Positions 26,187 through 38,041 of a DNA stretch of 64,000 nucleotides are shown one piece after another. Positions within the stretch are counted from its first letter, which is position 1; every line of letters begins with the position of its first letter. Origin of the DNA: Tetradesmus obliquus (Eukaryota; Chlorophyta; Chlorophyceae; Sphaeropleales; Scenedesmaceae); contig CP126199.1 in NCBI GenBank assembly GCA_030272155.1, forward strand, positions 2,902,501 to 2,966,500, read 5' to 3'. The position numbers were made by a program, and so were the translations under genes. The notes under the pieces are model-generated. The model was not told where the DNA came from and ran no database searches. It saw only the letters and a list, made by a program, of their open reading frames with translations.

Positions 26187-28707
26187 ATGCAGCTTGGTGG
26201 TTGGGTGGTAGAGACGCCTCTGCTGCTTACAGGCAACAGCTGCAAGAAGTCCTGTGGCACGGACTGCAGGCACAATCAACAGCCCACTCATTTGGTGCCT
26301 GGTGCAATCCAGTATGCCCCATGGGTTGTATGCCTTCCGTAGATTTGTACAAGTCTCTTGGCAGCTGTTGTTTTTCAGCTGTTATGCAGCCGCAGCCACA
26401 GGTTGAACTGGCTGGGTCAGCCAGCACTTGTCGAAGTAATCTATGCCGCCGCTGCCTGTTTGCACTCCTGTGTAGCCACCATATCTTGTTGTTGTAGGCA
26501 TGGGCTTCTTGTTTTGGCCTTTCCTCTGCTAATGAAAGTCATGTGCAGACGATACAGCTGCCCTTGCCGCTGTTGGTCTCCACTTTCTGTGGGTGTGGGC
26601 TGCAGCACGTGCTACCCTCAGAGCCAGCAGCTCTACATTGCAAGTGTGTAGGCTGCGCGTAACCTCAGCGCAAGCAGCATTACACTGCAAGTACTGTCTT
26701 TGTTGTTGTCATAGTATGGTTTAAGGCTTGTTGTCTGCCCTGCAAGCAGCCATCTCTGTCTTTGTGCAGTTCGTCAGACACAGCCAGCTGCTCACTGCAA
26801 TGTGGTGCTGGTTAATGAAACATGGATTAGTTGTAGCAGTGCAGTTTTCGCTTTGTATGTCTGCTATCTTGCTGCTGGCGGGGTAGACACGTGTCATGTG
26901 CTGCTGGTCTGCTGATTGTGCTGTGCTGGCTGTCGTGTGCTGTGGGATGGGAAGAAGATGCTTTGCTCGGGCCACACAGGTTCATGTAATGTTTGTGCTG
27001 CGCTTGTTGGTGGTCTGTACCATCTGTGCATGTTTATTTGTATGATACTGAAGCTGAGGCTGCATGCATACGTTCCTTATGGTTGGTGGGGCTTTCTTGG
27101 CTGCTGCGGCAGTGTGTCGTGCCCATGTAAATAAGTGCCTCGCCAAACGTGGCTGGTGCATGTCCTTCTGGATGCTGCTCGCTGCTGCAGCTGCAGCTGC
27201 TGCTTTGTTGATTGTGCTGGTAGGTGGTGCCTGTGTTTGCGGTGCCACGTTTGGAGCATGGCACTGCAGCTATAGCAGTGCATGCAGCGGTCTGCTTAGG
27301 CCAGAACTGTAAGTTGATGAGAGGGTGTGCATGTGATGCATGCCACTGTGCTGAGTGTAGCATTGATAAAGGCTACCTCCAAAGCCTTTTGTACGCACGG
27401 TGTGAGTCCGATGTGTCCTGTGGTGGCCCAGCTATTGCTGGCTGCGCAAGATGTTGAGTTGCTGCATGAGCTAGCTGCCAGAGCCACGTTCTGCACCTTG
27501 CCTGCTTGTTGGCAGACTTTGTCTGGAGCGCATGTTGGTTTTGTGCTGGTCTGGGTTATCATAGCATGTTGCAGTGTTACATTAGGCAGTGTTACATCAG
27601 GCCACCACCCACGAGGTGCAATGTCGGGGCAGTCGTGATGTGTATGGAGAGGAGGAAGCCCTGCGTATTTCGTCACCTTGATTTCCACGTGGCGTGGCGA
27701 CCGCAGCTGTGGTTGTTTTGCCTGTTGAAGGAAAGACAACCCCTGTATTGGTGCTTGGCTTGTGTAACATTTCAGCAAGTTCTTGGCGATACTGGTCATC
27801 AAGCAGCAGCTGGAAGCTGGTCGTATGCCTGCCGTGGCCGCCAATGCAATGTCTGATCTGCTGGTGAGGCACTGCCTCTCGCTCCCAGCAATTGGGTTTC
27901 ACTCAATCATGCTGTGTGTGGCCAGCCAGTAGGATTCCGCCCCCCCCCCCCCCCTTCCCCCCTACCCCCCCCCCCCCCCCCCCCCCCCCCCCGAAACAAC
28001 AGAAAAATGCAATGTCTGTCAGACCAGCTCAAGCAAGCAGCAGCACCTGCTGAAACTGGCAGCAGCAGCAACGCAACAGTAGCAACCGGCGTCATGCAGG
28101 CATATATCCAACCCACAGGAGGTCCAACACCATACACTGTGATATGATCGTTCGTTGCAAGGTGCATGCAGGCCGCTGAGAACACGCTGCGTGCAGCTGT
28201 GTGTTGCAACAGCCAACCAGTCGCTGTAATGCATTCTATGCAGGCTGCAACCTGCTCCGGGACGTCCTCAGTGCTTGCTATTTATAGGTGCAGCTTGCAC
28301 GACAGTGTTCACATGCAATATCTTGCTCAGCAGTACACATGTACAGCAGCACCTGAGGTAACGACAGGTCAGCACTGCTCAAAACGGCTGCGGTGTCACA
28401 GGTGATGCCAGATGCACAGCATGTTTAGTGTATTTTCTGTCTGGTGAAGAGATCTACCCTGTGGAAGTGCTGCTGGTCTGCTTTTTGTGTGTCAGCCACG
28501 TGTATCGCCGGACGGGACTTACCCCGGGTTGACGAAGCCGGTGACCACGCCTCACCACCCTATACAGCGTATATTCAAAACATTGGCTTAAGTTTACCCA
28601 CTTATCAAGATGCTTACTACAGGTTTGCATTCTCACGGACTGCTCACAAAACTCACGATAGCCATCCATTGCTATAATCAAACCCGCTGTGTTTGATTGC
28701 GCCTCTG
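26187..28707. other. Intergenic region between the two small paralogues
   Basis: 2.5 kb with no convincing coding exon. It is T/G-rich between about 26,300 and 27,300 and contains the long C-tract at 27940-27992. It should include the paralogue A 3' UTR; the first sense TGTAA I see is about 0.8 kb downstream of its stop. Confidence 0.4.
27940..27992. repeat. Near-pure poly-C tract
   Basis: About 53 bases of C interrupted only by tt and ta. It is far outside local composition. It could form unusual DNA (i-motif, or G-quadruplex on the other strand) or be an assembly or gap-closure artefact. Confidence 0.9.
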
Positions 28708-29373
28708 ATGAACACGCAGCTCGGTATATCTGCTCGTTGCAGCAGCAGCAATCCCGGCTTGTGCTGCTTGGCACCCAACCCCAGCCTGGCATCTGTCAGG
28801 AGCAGTAGCCTGCTGAGCAGGAGCGTCCGTTGCAGAGCGTGGTCCGAGCTTATAGCATTCGCGGATGTCGTAGGACCCAGCATTACTTTTCCTGTGGCAG
28901 CTAGCGTGCTGGCGTACTACCTCATGCCCTACTACCAGGTAAGCATGTAGTTGCTCACTGCCCTGCTGCTGGCAACCATAATAGACATGCTCCTGCTTTT
29001 AATTGCTGTCAGCAACTGCTAGCCAGTGACAGTGCCTGCACACTCGGCCGTAGTTGGCTTCTCTCTGACCACTTTGAAGAACAAGCGTCCACTGTAGGTG
29101 CCACGCCAGGCATTGAACAATTCCTCAAACTGATGGCGCTGTCACTTCCACTGCTGTTGCTGCCGTACTGCCGTTGCTACGCCTGGCTGGTTGCAGAACT
29201 ATGCGCCAACAAGTAACAGTAGAGCTGCTGAGTTCAAAGATGACGAGGCGGTACGCAAGGCTGAGTACAGCCTGTACCTGCACAAGCCTGTCAGGAAGGG
29301 TTTACACAGAGCTGGCTTAAAGCAGCACGGCACGCAGCATCTGAAGGCCAAGTCAAATGCCTGGCACTTGTGA
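28708..29373 (+). CDS. Small putative organelle-targeted protein, paralogue B (unknown family)
   Basis: Two exons, 28708-28938 and 29197-29373, with a GTAAGC donor and TTGCAG acceptor, give 135 aa. The Ser/Arg-rich N terminus resembles a transit peptide. RAWSELIA and a hydrophobic segment (TFPVAASVLAYYLMPYYQ) follow. The second exon encodes a soluble Lys/His-rich tail ending KAKSNAWHL. It resembles paralogue A over the motif and the membrane segment, but A has no intron at the matching point (after the aromatic-Gln). The first in-frame ATG is at 28708. Function unknown. Single-span insertion in an inner organelle membrane is inferred only from the hydrophobic stretch. Confidence 0.7.
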
Positions 29374-29608
29374 GGGCAGCACATGCAGCCGCTGCTGAAC
29401 AGCACTGCCTGGATCCGGGCAGTGTGTGGGGAGTGTGTCAGCGCATTGGCTGCAATTGACAGGAGTTGTGCTACAGGTGCAGTGTTGAGGGCACAGTGTG
29501 ACGCATCTAGTTTCTTGAGTTGTTTTGCTGTAGATTGCTGCTAGAGCATGGGAGCGGGGGAAAGGGAGGGTCATGGGTGGTTTGGGCCATCACTAGTTTT
29601 CAATTCTG

Positions 29609-29613
29609 TGTAA
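29609..29613 (+). promoter_or_regulatory. Candidate TGTAA poly(A) signal, paralogue B
   Basis: TGTAA lies 236 bases after the paralogue B stop codon, in the sense orientation. Confidence 0.4.
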
Positions 29614-30846
29614 TGCTGACCTGTGTTGGAGCTTCAGGTCAGGTGCGCTCTCTCTGCTGCTGTGTTGAATTGTGGTGCATGCACGTGTTGTTGACATCCT
29701 TCCTTATTGTCACGTGTCACCCACGTACATGCCTTGCTGACTGTTGACTTGACGATTGAATTTGCACTTTCCACTGAACTCTGACACCAAACCAGGGCAA
29801 CATGATGTAGGGTGGGTTGACTTGACCAGACCATGGGGGCTGCCAAGCTGAACCGCTGCAGAGTTGAACTATTTTGAACTTTTGCAGGTACTGCTGAACA
29901 TGCACACCCTCTTGTGCTGCCTGGAACTATGCCGCAGAAAAAATGTGGTCTATCTTTTCTTCATCCTGTGGCTACCACGTCCTTCAGGCATGTTTGTTGC
30001 TGCCAGGCATTGCCAGTTGCCTCCAAGTCGTTCACTTAGCTTGTATTATGTTTTTCTGGGGACGTGTACGCTGGCCTACGGGTGTTTTGCCAGCAGGGGC
30101 CCTGCTTCCAGCTGCTGTTCCCCAAGCAGCAGCATGGTGGCACTGCACATTTGGTTTGGTGTGCGCACGTCAGGGGTCCATTGAGGCTCGTGTTCAGCAG
30201 CAGCAGGTATCACTGTTGACTGCACTGTTCCTGGATCCGGATTTCCCTTCCTCCTCATGCTTGCTGCGATATGCCATGAGTGCACGTGGCATGGAGCCTC
30301 CCAAGCTATGGGTTTCTGTTGAGCCTGAGTCAACACACGCATGATCGTGTTGTGACGCTCGCGCTCGCACTGGCCAGTAGCAATGTAACAGCTGTTGTCA
30401 GTATGCCATGCATTTGCCACTGCATGTTAACATGCGTAACGTTACGCAGCAATGCTGGCTGTCATGCACATCATGACTGAGATAATCTGGTGCCACGCCT
30501 ACAGCCCTGTCAGCACACTGTAAGCGTGCATGGTGATGCTGCTTCCTTGCTGCATTGAACAAGGCAGTCTCATGAGGCTGGTGGCCCGCCCGGCGCAGTG
30601 CGTGGCGTGCTGGGCCTCACGTTGTGTGCAGTTGAGGTGAAGAGAAATTTCGCAGTGAAGCTTTTGCGCTGCTGCTCAGAGCAGGGAGTCCCTGCATGCT
30701 TGCCCTTGCAAAAGTTGCCCAGTCCTTAATTGTTACTGTCACACTTCACAGCAAAGCATAGATATGTGAGGCTCATCGGCAAGAGAGAGCTCAGCACCGT
30801 CCATATTTCGCCCACACTGGGCACGACCACATGTGGTTGTTGGTCG

Positions 30847-31045
30847 AACTCGAACAAACAAGTTAAATTTTTTTTACAATTTTGAAAAAAATCCAACTTA
30901 CAAAAATATACAAAATCATTTAAATGAATGTAAACAAATACTAAAAAAATCAATAGGTCAAAAACAATTAAATTTTATGAAAAAACTTCACAAAAAAGTT
31001 TCAAAGTTGGTCTAAAAATGATGCCTTCAACAAAATTGAAGGCAT
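30847..31045 (+). other. AT-rich island with open frame end and hairpin; candidate organelle-derived insert
   Basis: Composition drops abruptly to mostly A/T from about 30,847 to 31,017 in otherwise GC-rich DNA. One plus-strand frame stays open through it and ends at 31015 with a Lys/Asn/Phe-rich translation ending HKKVSKLV. Six bases after that stop, a perfect 10-bp inverted repeat with a 5-base loop (arms 31021-31030 and 31036-31045) forms a hairpin. A basic, AT-biased gene 3' end followed by a stem-loop is how chlorophycean chloroplast genes end, so a nuclear copy of plastid DNA is a good guess. I cannot name the gene. A fragment of viral or other AT-rich DNA is the alternative. Confidence 0.5.
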
Positions 31046-31315
31046 TGATCACAGGCACCGTCTGGGTGGCACCCCTCCAAAAGATATGGTTTGGATAGCA
31101 TGTGCACAGGTCATCCTGTGCAAGACAGGCTTGATGCTTCCATGCAAGCTGCTTTGCTCACTGAGCGGCCCAATGGTTTGACAGGCCAACCCACAATCAC
31201 AAGCCAAGCCACAATCACAAGCCATGGCGTTGATGCTATGGCTTGATGGGTAACATGATGATGATGAGGCCAACCCACAATCACATGCACTTCCTCCACT
31301 TGAACCAGAGAAACT

Positions 31316-33854
31316 TCACTCTGGCACATTGACGCCAAGGATCCGCCCACGCGGCAAGCGATGGCCCCATAACACCACCAAAGCCTGCAGATCAACATCC
31401 CCAGTGCGCTGCACCTGCAGCAGGCAGTTGCGCCACATCAGCTGCGCACCCGCCGGCAGCTGCTCCGCTGCCACTACTGCTGCCAGCACAGCCTTAGCCC
31501 TGGCCAAGTCTGCTTGGCTACTGCCTGGGCGCAACCCCCACCTCAGCCAGTCACTCAGCAAACCCTCCTCAGCAGGTGTGATGCCCAACAGCAGCAGCGC
31601 AGCCTCCGCAGCCAGCTGAGCAAACGCAGGGCGCCCCGGCAGCTGCTGCTGCTGCCAGACCTGCAGCTGCAGCAAGTCTGCGCGATGCTGCTCAGGCTGC
31701 CTCTGACAGCGTTGCTGATGGGCGTGCATCCCTGCTGCAGCAGCTCCAGCAGCGCTGCCTTGGCAGCGTTGTGTGCGGAGCCCCACAGCCGCTCACGCTG
31801 CTCCGGCTGCAGCGCCCAGGCCAGCAGCTGCGGCCGCCGCAGCTCCACCGCCGCCTGTGCCACCAGCCGGCCCCATGGCAGCCGCAGCGGCTGCGGCGTC
31901 ACCGGCGGCCCTGTGACAAATGCGGCATCACCCAGCAGGCGCTGCAGCGGCGTGATGTGGCCTGCCGTTGCTGCAGCAGCAGGAGAGTCTGCAACCAGCA
32001 TGCCTGACGTCAGGTATGCACTCAACCCGTTGCAAGCCACTTCCTCGCGCGCATTTGACAAGTGGTGTGACACCAGCTCCAGCAGGCACTGCTGCCACAG
32101 CGGCAACGGCCCCAGCTGCACCTGCTTGGGCATTGGGATGCTGAGCTCCCCGGCAGCCAGCCGCGCCCGCAGCTGCCGCCTTATTGCTGCATCTGACGCG
32201 TCCTCTTCCGGCAGAACTTCAGGCGCAGCGTCTGGCACAGCTTCTGCTCCCTGCAGCTGAGCTCCTGGTATGTTTGGGAGTGCGAGTGGTTGGTTCTGTG
32301 CGATGTCATCCTCAGGAGCACCTGCCTGCTGCAGCTCCTGCACTACCTGCTGCACTGCTGCATTTGCTGGCTGTTGCGGCTGGTTCTGCTGCTGCAGGGC
32401 TGCATTCAGCTGGTCCACCCCCAGCTGCTGCTGCAGCTGCCCCTGCTGGTGCTGCTGCACTGCGGCAGCATTGCCGGCAGCAGCATTGTTGGCCATGTCA
32501 GCCACTGCCCCCGCTGCTGCAGGATCATTGCCACCCTCATCTGCGCCAGCCCCCTCCTGCTGTATCCCTGCACCATTACTGTCAGCTTCATCCTTCAAGA
32601 TGCTCATCGCGGACAGAAGCGCAGTGTGGGCGGCGAATCGCAGCTGCTGCGCTGTCGCTGCCGGATTCCGCGCCAGCGCCAGTGCATCCTGCACATAACT
32701 GAGTAGCTCCTCGCGCCGCACCTGCTGTGCCTCTGGGCTGTGTGAGTCAGCGCTGTCTGCTAACATAGCCTCAGCTCGCTGCAGGAACAGGCGCTGCAGC
32801 AAGTGCCAGGGCAGGCCCAGCTCCTCTGCTAGGCAGCCTGGGGTTACTGCGCGGCCTCGAAAGTTGCCCAGCAAGCTGCGCAGCAGCATAGGGTACTGCA
32901 GGAAGTGCTGCAGTTGCAGAAGCGACGAACAGGGACAGGCAGCGGCAGCTGTGATGCATGAAAGAACTTGGCGCATAGAGTGCAACACTTGGAAGCATGC
33001 TTACCAACTGCTGCTGCCGCTAGCGAAGGTGAGAGAGTTAGGCTAGCCCAGCAGGTAGGATCGCACCGCTGACTTGCGCTTGCCGACTCACCGACGGGTT
33101 AATAAAGGCAACACCAGCAAAGCGTACGAGGCGCTCCAGCTGCGCAACAGCAGCAGCGTCGCCACCAGCGCACGCATTGCGCAAGTGCCCGCCGATGCTC
33201 CCGGTCACCAACCTCTCCACCCTCATTTCCAGCAGGTGCGGCCACTTCATATTGAAACCCTGTGCAACTCTGTGCAGCTGCAGGGCGCGAGTAAAGTCCC
33301 CTGCCTCAGCTGCCTTTGTCGCGGTTGAGTCTAAAGCCAGGAATGCCGTCAGCTGCTGCTCAGGTATCAGCTGCCGCTGCTGCAGCCATATCACCCTCGC
33401 TGCAGGCAACTCATTCCAGGCAAACATCCTCACGAGGCCTCTGTCACCCTCATACCCGAGCAGCAGCCTGCTGTTGACGCCAATGCCTTGGTCTGTTGGG
33501 AAGTCTGCTGCAGCTGCTGCCGCCTCTGCAGCTGCAATTGCAGGGTGCTGCGTACCACGGTGCTTTGCAGGAACAGGCCCGAGCAAGTACTGCCGCAGGT
33601 CTGCCTCCCTGCCCTGCTGCACCACCAGCTGCTGCAACAGCAGGTCTGCCATCTGCAGCCGGCATGCATCCTCAGCTGCGTGCCACTGCTGCTGCTGGCT
33701 GGTGCCTGGGCAGTAGCGTGCATCTCCAAACCTTCTCGGCAGGGCTAGGTGCAGCGCTGAATTCAGCTGCTGCAGTGACAGGCACGACCAATCAAGGTGT
33801 GGCACGGCTGCATCTGCTGCTTCCTCTTGCTGCTGCTGCTCTTCCTCATCCACA

Positions 33855-33893
<39 letters not shown>

Positions 33894-36229
33894 GTGCTGC
33901 TGCCTGCCTGCAGCAGCTGGCGCCAGCCCTGCAGGTTGCCTGCCTCTGCAGCAGCCTCCAGCAGCACCGGCAGCTGGTGATGTGGCGCTGCTGCAGCTAC
34001 ATTCAGCAGTGCAGCCAGCACAGGCATGCAGCCGCTGCTGCAGGCTGCCTTGTATGCTGGCCGCATGTTGGCTGGCTTGCGCTGCTTGGGCGTCAACGCC
34101 TGCAGCAGGTGCGACACAACACCTGCAGTGGCGGCAGCAACATGTGTTGGTTTGGGCAAGCAGATCAACTGCCATCGGCCTGTCTTTGCTTCTCAAATAT
34201 TCACGGTGGGCCAGCTAGATTGAGATTTTCACCTGTCTGCTTGCAAGTTTCAGCTGTATGTGCTAGCAGTACAATCAACACACAGCAGGTCTGCTGAAGT
34301 GCCACTCCTTAATGAATAGCTGCTACCTGCTGCAGAAAGGCTTAGGACATTATGTTTGAGCGATGCAGGGAGCAGAGGCTTCATCACATCACGCCCTTGG
34401 TGGCATCCGCAGCCCCTGCCACTGCCACTGCAGCACCAGCACACCAGCAAGCATGAGTGCCGCAGACTGGCACGACAAACCAGCACACATAGCATGAACC
34501 CTGCTGCCGAACCATGTTGACAACATGGATATAAAAACACCAACCACCAAAGAAACATCACTGCTCACCTGCTGCCCAGGGGTCAGTCCTGCCTGCCGCC
34601 ATCTGCAGGTGCTGCGGGGCCACCAGCGCTGCTCCTCTTTTAAAAAACGCGTTCAGCTGGCGAGCTTCCAGAACTTCCTGCAAGCACTCCTTGCTGCTGT
34701 GGCGCGCTGCATAGCACAGCAGCAGCCTGATGCGCACGGGCTTACTCAGGCTGCTCGGAGATACCAGCAGCTGCCGCAGCATGCGCAGATCGCCGCTGGC
34801 AAGTGCTGCATAGCTGCAAGCGAGGTCAGTGCGCAGGTGCATTCCGCCCAAGCCGCCAGCACAGCCTTCGAACCAGTGCTGAGGGAACAGGGCGCAGTCG
34901 CGCAGGGAGCGCTGGTGCTTCAGCAGCTGCCGCAAGAGGTCTGCGTTGTGGGACTTGGCTGCAGCATCATTGATGGCAGGCCGGCAGGCAGGTGGGCAGG
35001 CAGGCAGCGAGGCAGAGCAGCACATGATTCAAGTGCTGGGCAGAGGGCAGCTGAATGCACGGTGTTATCTCAGAAACGTAGGGGCGGCAGAGGGCGGATG
35101 TGCTGCAAAGCAGGACCATATGTACTTGCACATAGCTGTGTTGCCGGAGATTGGCTACACAATGTCAGCTCAGCTTAGCACAGCACAGGACAAGAGCAGA
35201 TCTGGGTGGTGAAAGGCAGCGAGTTGAGAACTGAAGGACCACTGCTTGTTTTCAGTTCGCAAGCAGTTGATGCACGCATGAGCACATACAAATCAGTTGA
35301 TGTTCTTGGTGTATGTACAGCACGCATCAAACTTCTTTCAAGCCCCCTTGATAGAGGTAGCATTCATTGCTGCAACGCCGACTGCTTCCTGCAAGCTGCT
35401 AGGCAGGCAAGAAATACAGTTTCCTGCAACACCAAACTATCCCGTGCTGACAGCATTGAATGTATCAGTTCAGCGGCTGAATGGCACCATGCAAGTTGAC
35501 CTCCACTCACCAGCATAAGCAAGCAGGACAGAGGTAGACGCGGGGCACAGGCAGAACAGCGCATCTAGTGCACGGCCCTTTGCTAGCAGCTGCTGTGCCC
35601 GTCGCACTGTGGAAGGCAGCAGCTTACAATCCAGGGGGAGAGAACAGTAGCCTTCACAGCGCTGCTGCCGCTGCAGCGTAATGCGTGCTCTTGCTGCTGC
35701 CCGCCTGGCTGCAGCGGCATGGGCAGATAAGGCTGCTGGGTTCCATGTGGCTGTCGTCACAGCTGCAGCCTTGTCAGCCAGACCTGCACTATTCTCCTGC
35801 TGCTGCTCCTGCTGCTGCTGCATCCATCCGTGGACGCGCAACATGAAAGCAGCATTCTGCTCAGGGCTGGCATGCCTGTGCAGCTGCCATGTCAGCGCCG
35901 CATACTGCCAGGGCCTGTCAGGAGCACGGCTCCTACGCCAACACAACACCAATGACAATGCTATTGATGAGACATTGTGGCATCAGAAGAGCCAATGTCC
36001 TGCTTGCAGGAGCCTAGGCAGTGGAGAATGTCCGTGAGCAGGCGGTTGTCTGCTGCTTGAACATGGTGTTGTTCACGCACCTGTGGTGTGCTGCGAACCA
36101 TTCCAAACGAAATGCTGCAGAGTCCACAGTTTTACTTGCCCTCTTGCAGCAGCTGGCGAAGGACGTTGGATCCGGGAGCAGCAGGGCAACAGCTCGCCAG
36201 GTGAGCGCATCCAACTCGTTGAGAGCCAT
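31316..36229 (-). CDS. F-box-like / ankyrin-like repeat protein, last exon frameshifted
   Basis: Five exons (minus): 36229-36081, 35914-35511, 34958-34569, 34122-33092, about 32907-31316; phases agree up to the last exon. The N terminus (LDALTWRAVALLLPDPTSFA) resembles an F-box, which would dock a Skp1/cullin ubiquitin ligase. The middle has degenerate ankyrin-like units (AKSHNADLLRQLLKHQ, ALASGDLRMLRQLL, AARHSSKECLQEVLEAR, AAEAGNLQGWRQLLQAG), a helix-pair protein-binding fold. The C-terminal half is Gln/Ala-rich. Between about 31,690 and 31,786 the frame must shift once to continue into the segment ending RGRILGVNVPE. That could be a sequencing error, an unmodelled small intron or true damage. 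Both domain calls are by eye and tentative. Confidence 0.6.
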
Positions 36230-37025
36230 CCTCCCCTTGTCAAGCAAAACAACATATTTTTGCACATCCATGCATAGGACGACGACATTCCAACATATGA
36301 TGTCTTCAGACTTTGCAACAAAGACAGGCACGTGTAACCGTTCGACATCATTGCTCTTCTGCGCGAGATTACCTTCGCGGTGATGAGACATTCAGTGTGC
36401 TCGATATCACAAATTACTTTGTGCCGCTTGCAGCATCATCATCTGAGAGAACACGCCAACACGTCCGCTGCTGCCTCTGCTCCCCTCTGGAACTCTGGAC
36501 GTGGACGTGGTAGCGTCCAGCACAGCAAAAAAACAGGCAAGCATCTGCGCTCAACCTTTATACTTTGCAGTTGACAAATTATAGGAACCATAATGCATCT
36601 TAGGACGTGCTCACATGGCTAGATGGTGCCTTGCACGGCCCTCGCAGGACTTGCAGGACAAGCTGCTGCTATTCAGGAATGCTAGAAACAAAAGGTGGCA
36701 CAATGGGTTGTGACATCACATACAACCACCCTGGTCCAGGGTAGCTGGGCGGCCCAGAGCCATCCTGGACGTAGTGCATGTGCAAGACGAGACATAGACG
36801 TGCTGCTGTGCTGCACATCCTGCAGCTTCACAGCATGCCATGCAAGCAGAGCGAGCAAACACCAACCACAACCACTACAGTAATGTACAAGCACACATAT
36901 GTACACAATTACCCTCTGCCACTGGTAAGGCATCAACTACACAGCTTCTGTCGCTGCTTCCAGTTGCGCAGCGTGGCCACATGGCATGTGGCAGTGACAG
37001 GTGCTACTGCTGCTGCCACCATGCC

Positions 37026-37065
<40 letters not shown>

Positions 37066-37202
37066 TCTTGGGTTTCTGCTGCTGCTGCCCCGCTGCATCT
37101 GCTGCTGTTGATGCCAGGCATGGCTTCAAACTGGCTGGCCACCCAGAGCTGGACTGCTGCCACTGCATCAGCTGCTGCACGTGTAGGCTACATAGGCTTT
37201 GA
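36230..37202. other. Intergenic region, F-box/ankyrin gene to MYND gene 1
   Basis: It holds the upstream side of the F-box-like gene and the 3' flank of MYND gene 1. A CTG run of about 13 units lies at 37,026-37,066. No coding exon was recognised. Confidence 0.4.
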
Positions 37203-37721
37203 CTACGAGCGCTCCACCCTCATCCCGCATGCTGCCATGCGCCTGCAGCCCTTCTTGTGGCTCCTCCAGCCAGCAGCCTGGCAGGCAGCGCTGCAGTAGC
37301 GGCAGCCACACCCCGCACACGCATATCGCGCTGCTGCAGCCTCTGAAACACCACCCAGCTCCGCGCATCGGGGGTTGTTGCACACCACAGGCAGCGGCGC
37401 AACAGCTGTCAGCGCCTTGCAGAAAGCCAGTGCGTGCGTGTACATACGCGTCACATTGTCTGCTAGCTGCTGCTGTGCTGGGGTGACTTGGCAGTGTGCG
37501 GCAGCCTCAGCAGATTCCTGACACGCAGCAGCGACACCAGCTGGCTTCTTCCACTCCCTTTGGAAGGCTGCAGCTGCAGCCGCCAGCTTGCGCGACTCAT
37601 GCAGCCGCAGCAGGTACTGCCACCGCACAGGCCGGCCGCTGCCACTGCTGCTGCTGCCGCTGCTGCTGTTGTTGCGACCCAGCCTTTGGTCAGCTGGCGT
37701 GCCGCCTGTGCCTGCTGCTAC

Positions 37722-37783
<62 letters not shown>

Positions 37784-37987
37784 CCCTGGCTGCTGTGCTG
37801 CCTGCACTGCTAGCTGTTAGCAGATCAACCTGCACCAGTTGTAGGACCTGCTGGACATCATCACACACTACGAGCGCGACTTTCAACAGGTGCTGTTCCA
37901 TTATTATTTCCACTGCAGCCTCATGCAGGCGTAACAGGCACTTGCTCAACAGCACAGCGAGCAACATGGCGCTCGCTTTGGCCTGCT

Positions 37988-38041
<54 letters not shown>

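Larger units (their letters stand above)
29374..31315. other. Intergenic region with an AT-rich island
   Basis: This region lies between the paralogue B stop and the convergent F-box/ankyrin gene stop. Apart from the AT-rich island at 30847-31045 and short repeats of a ccacaatcacaagcc unit at about 31,188-31,283, nothing was recognised. Confidence 0.4.

Noticed and set aside
30726..30953. Minus-strand frame across the AT-rich island with a Phe/Tyr-rich translation
   Set aside because: It crosses the composition boundary, and the plus-strand frame ends just before the hairpin as a gene end would. The minus frame looks like its shadow.
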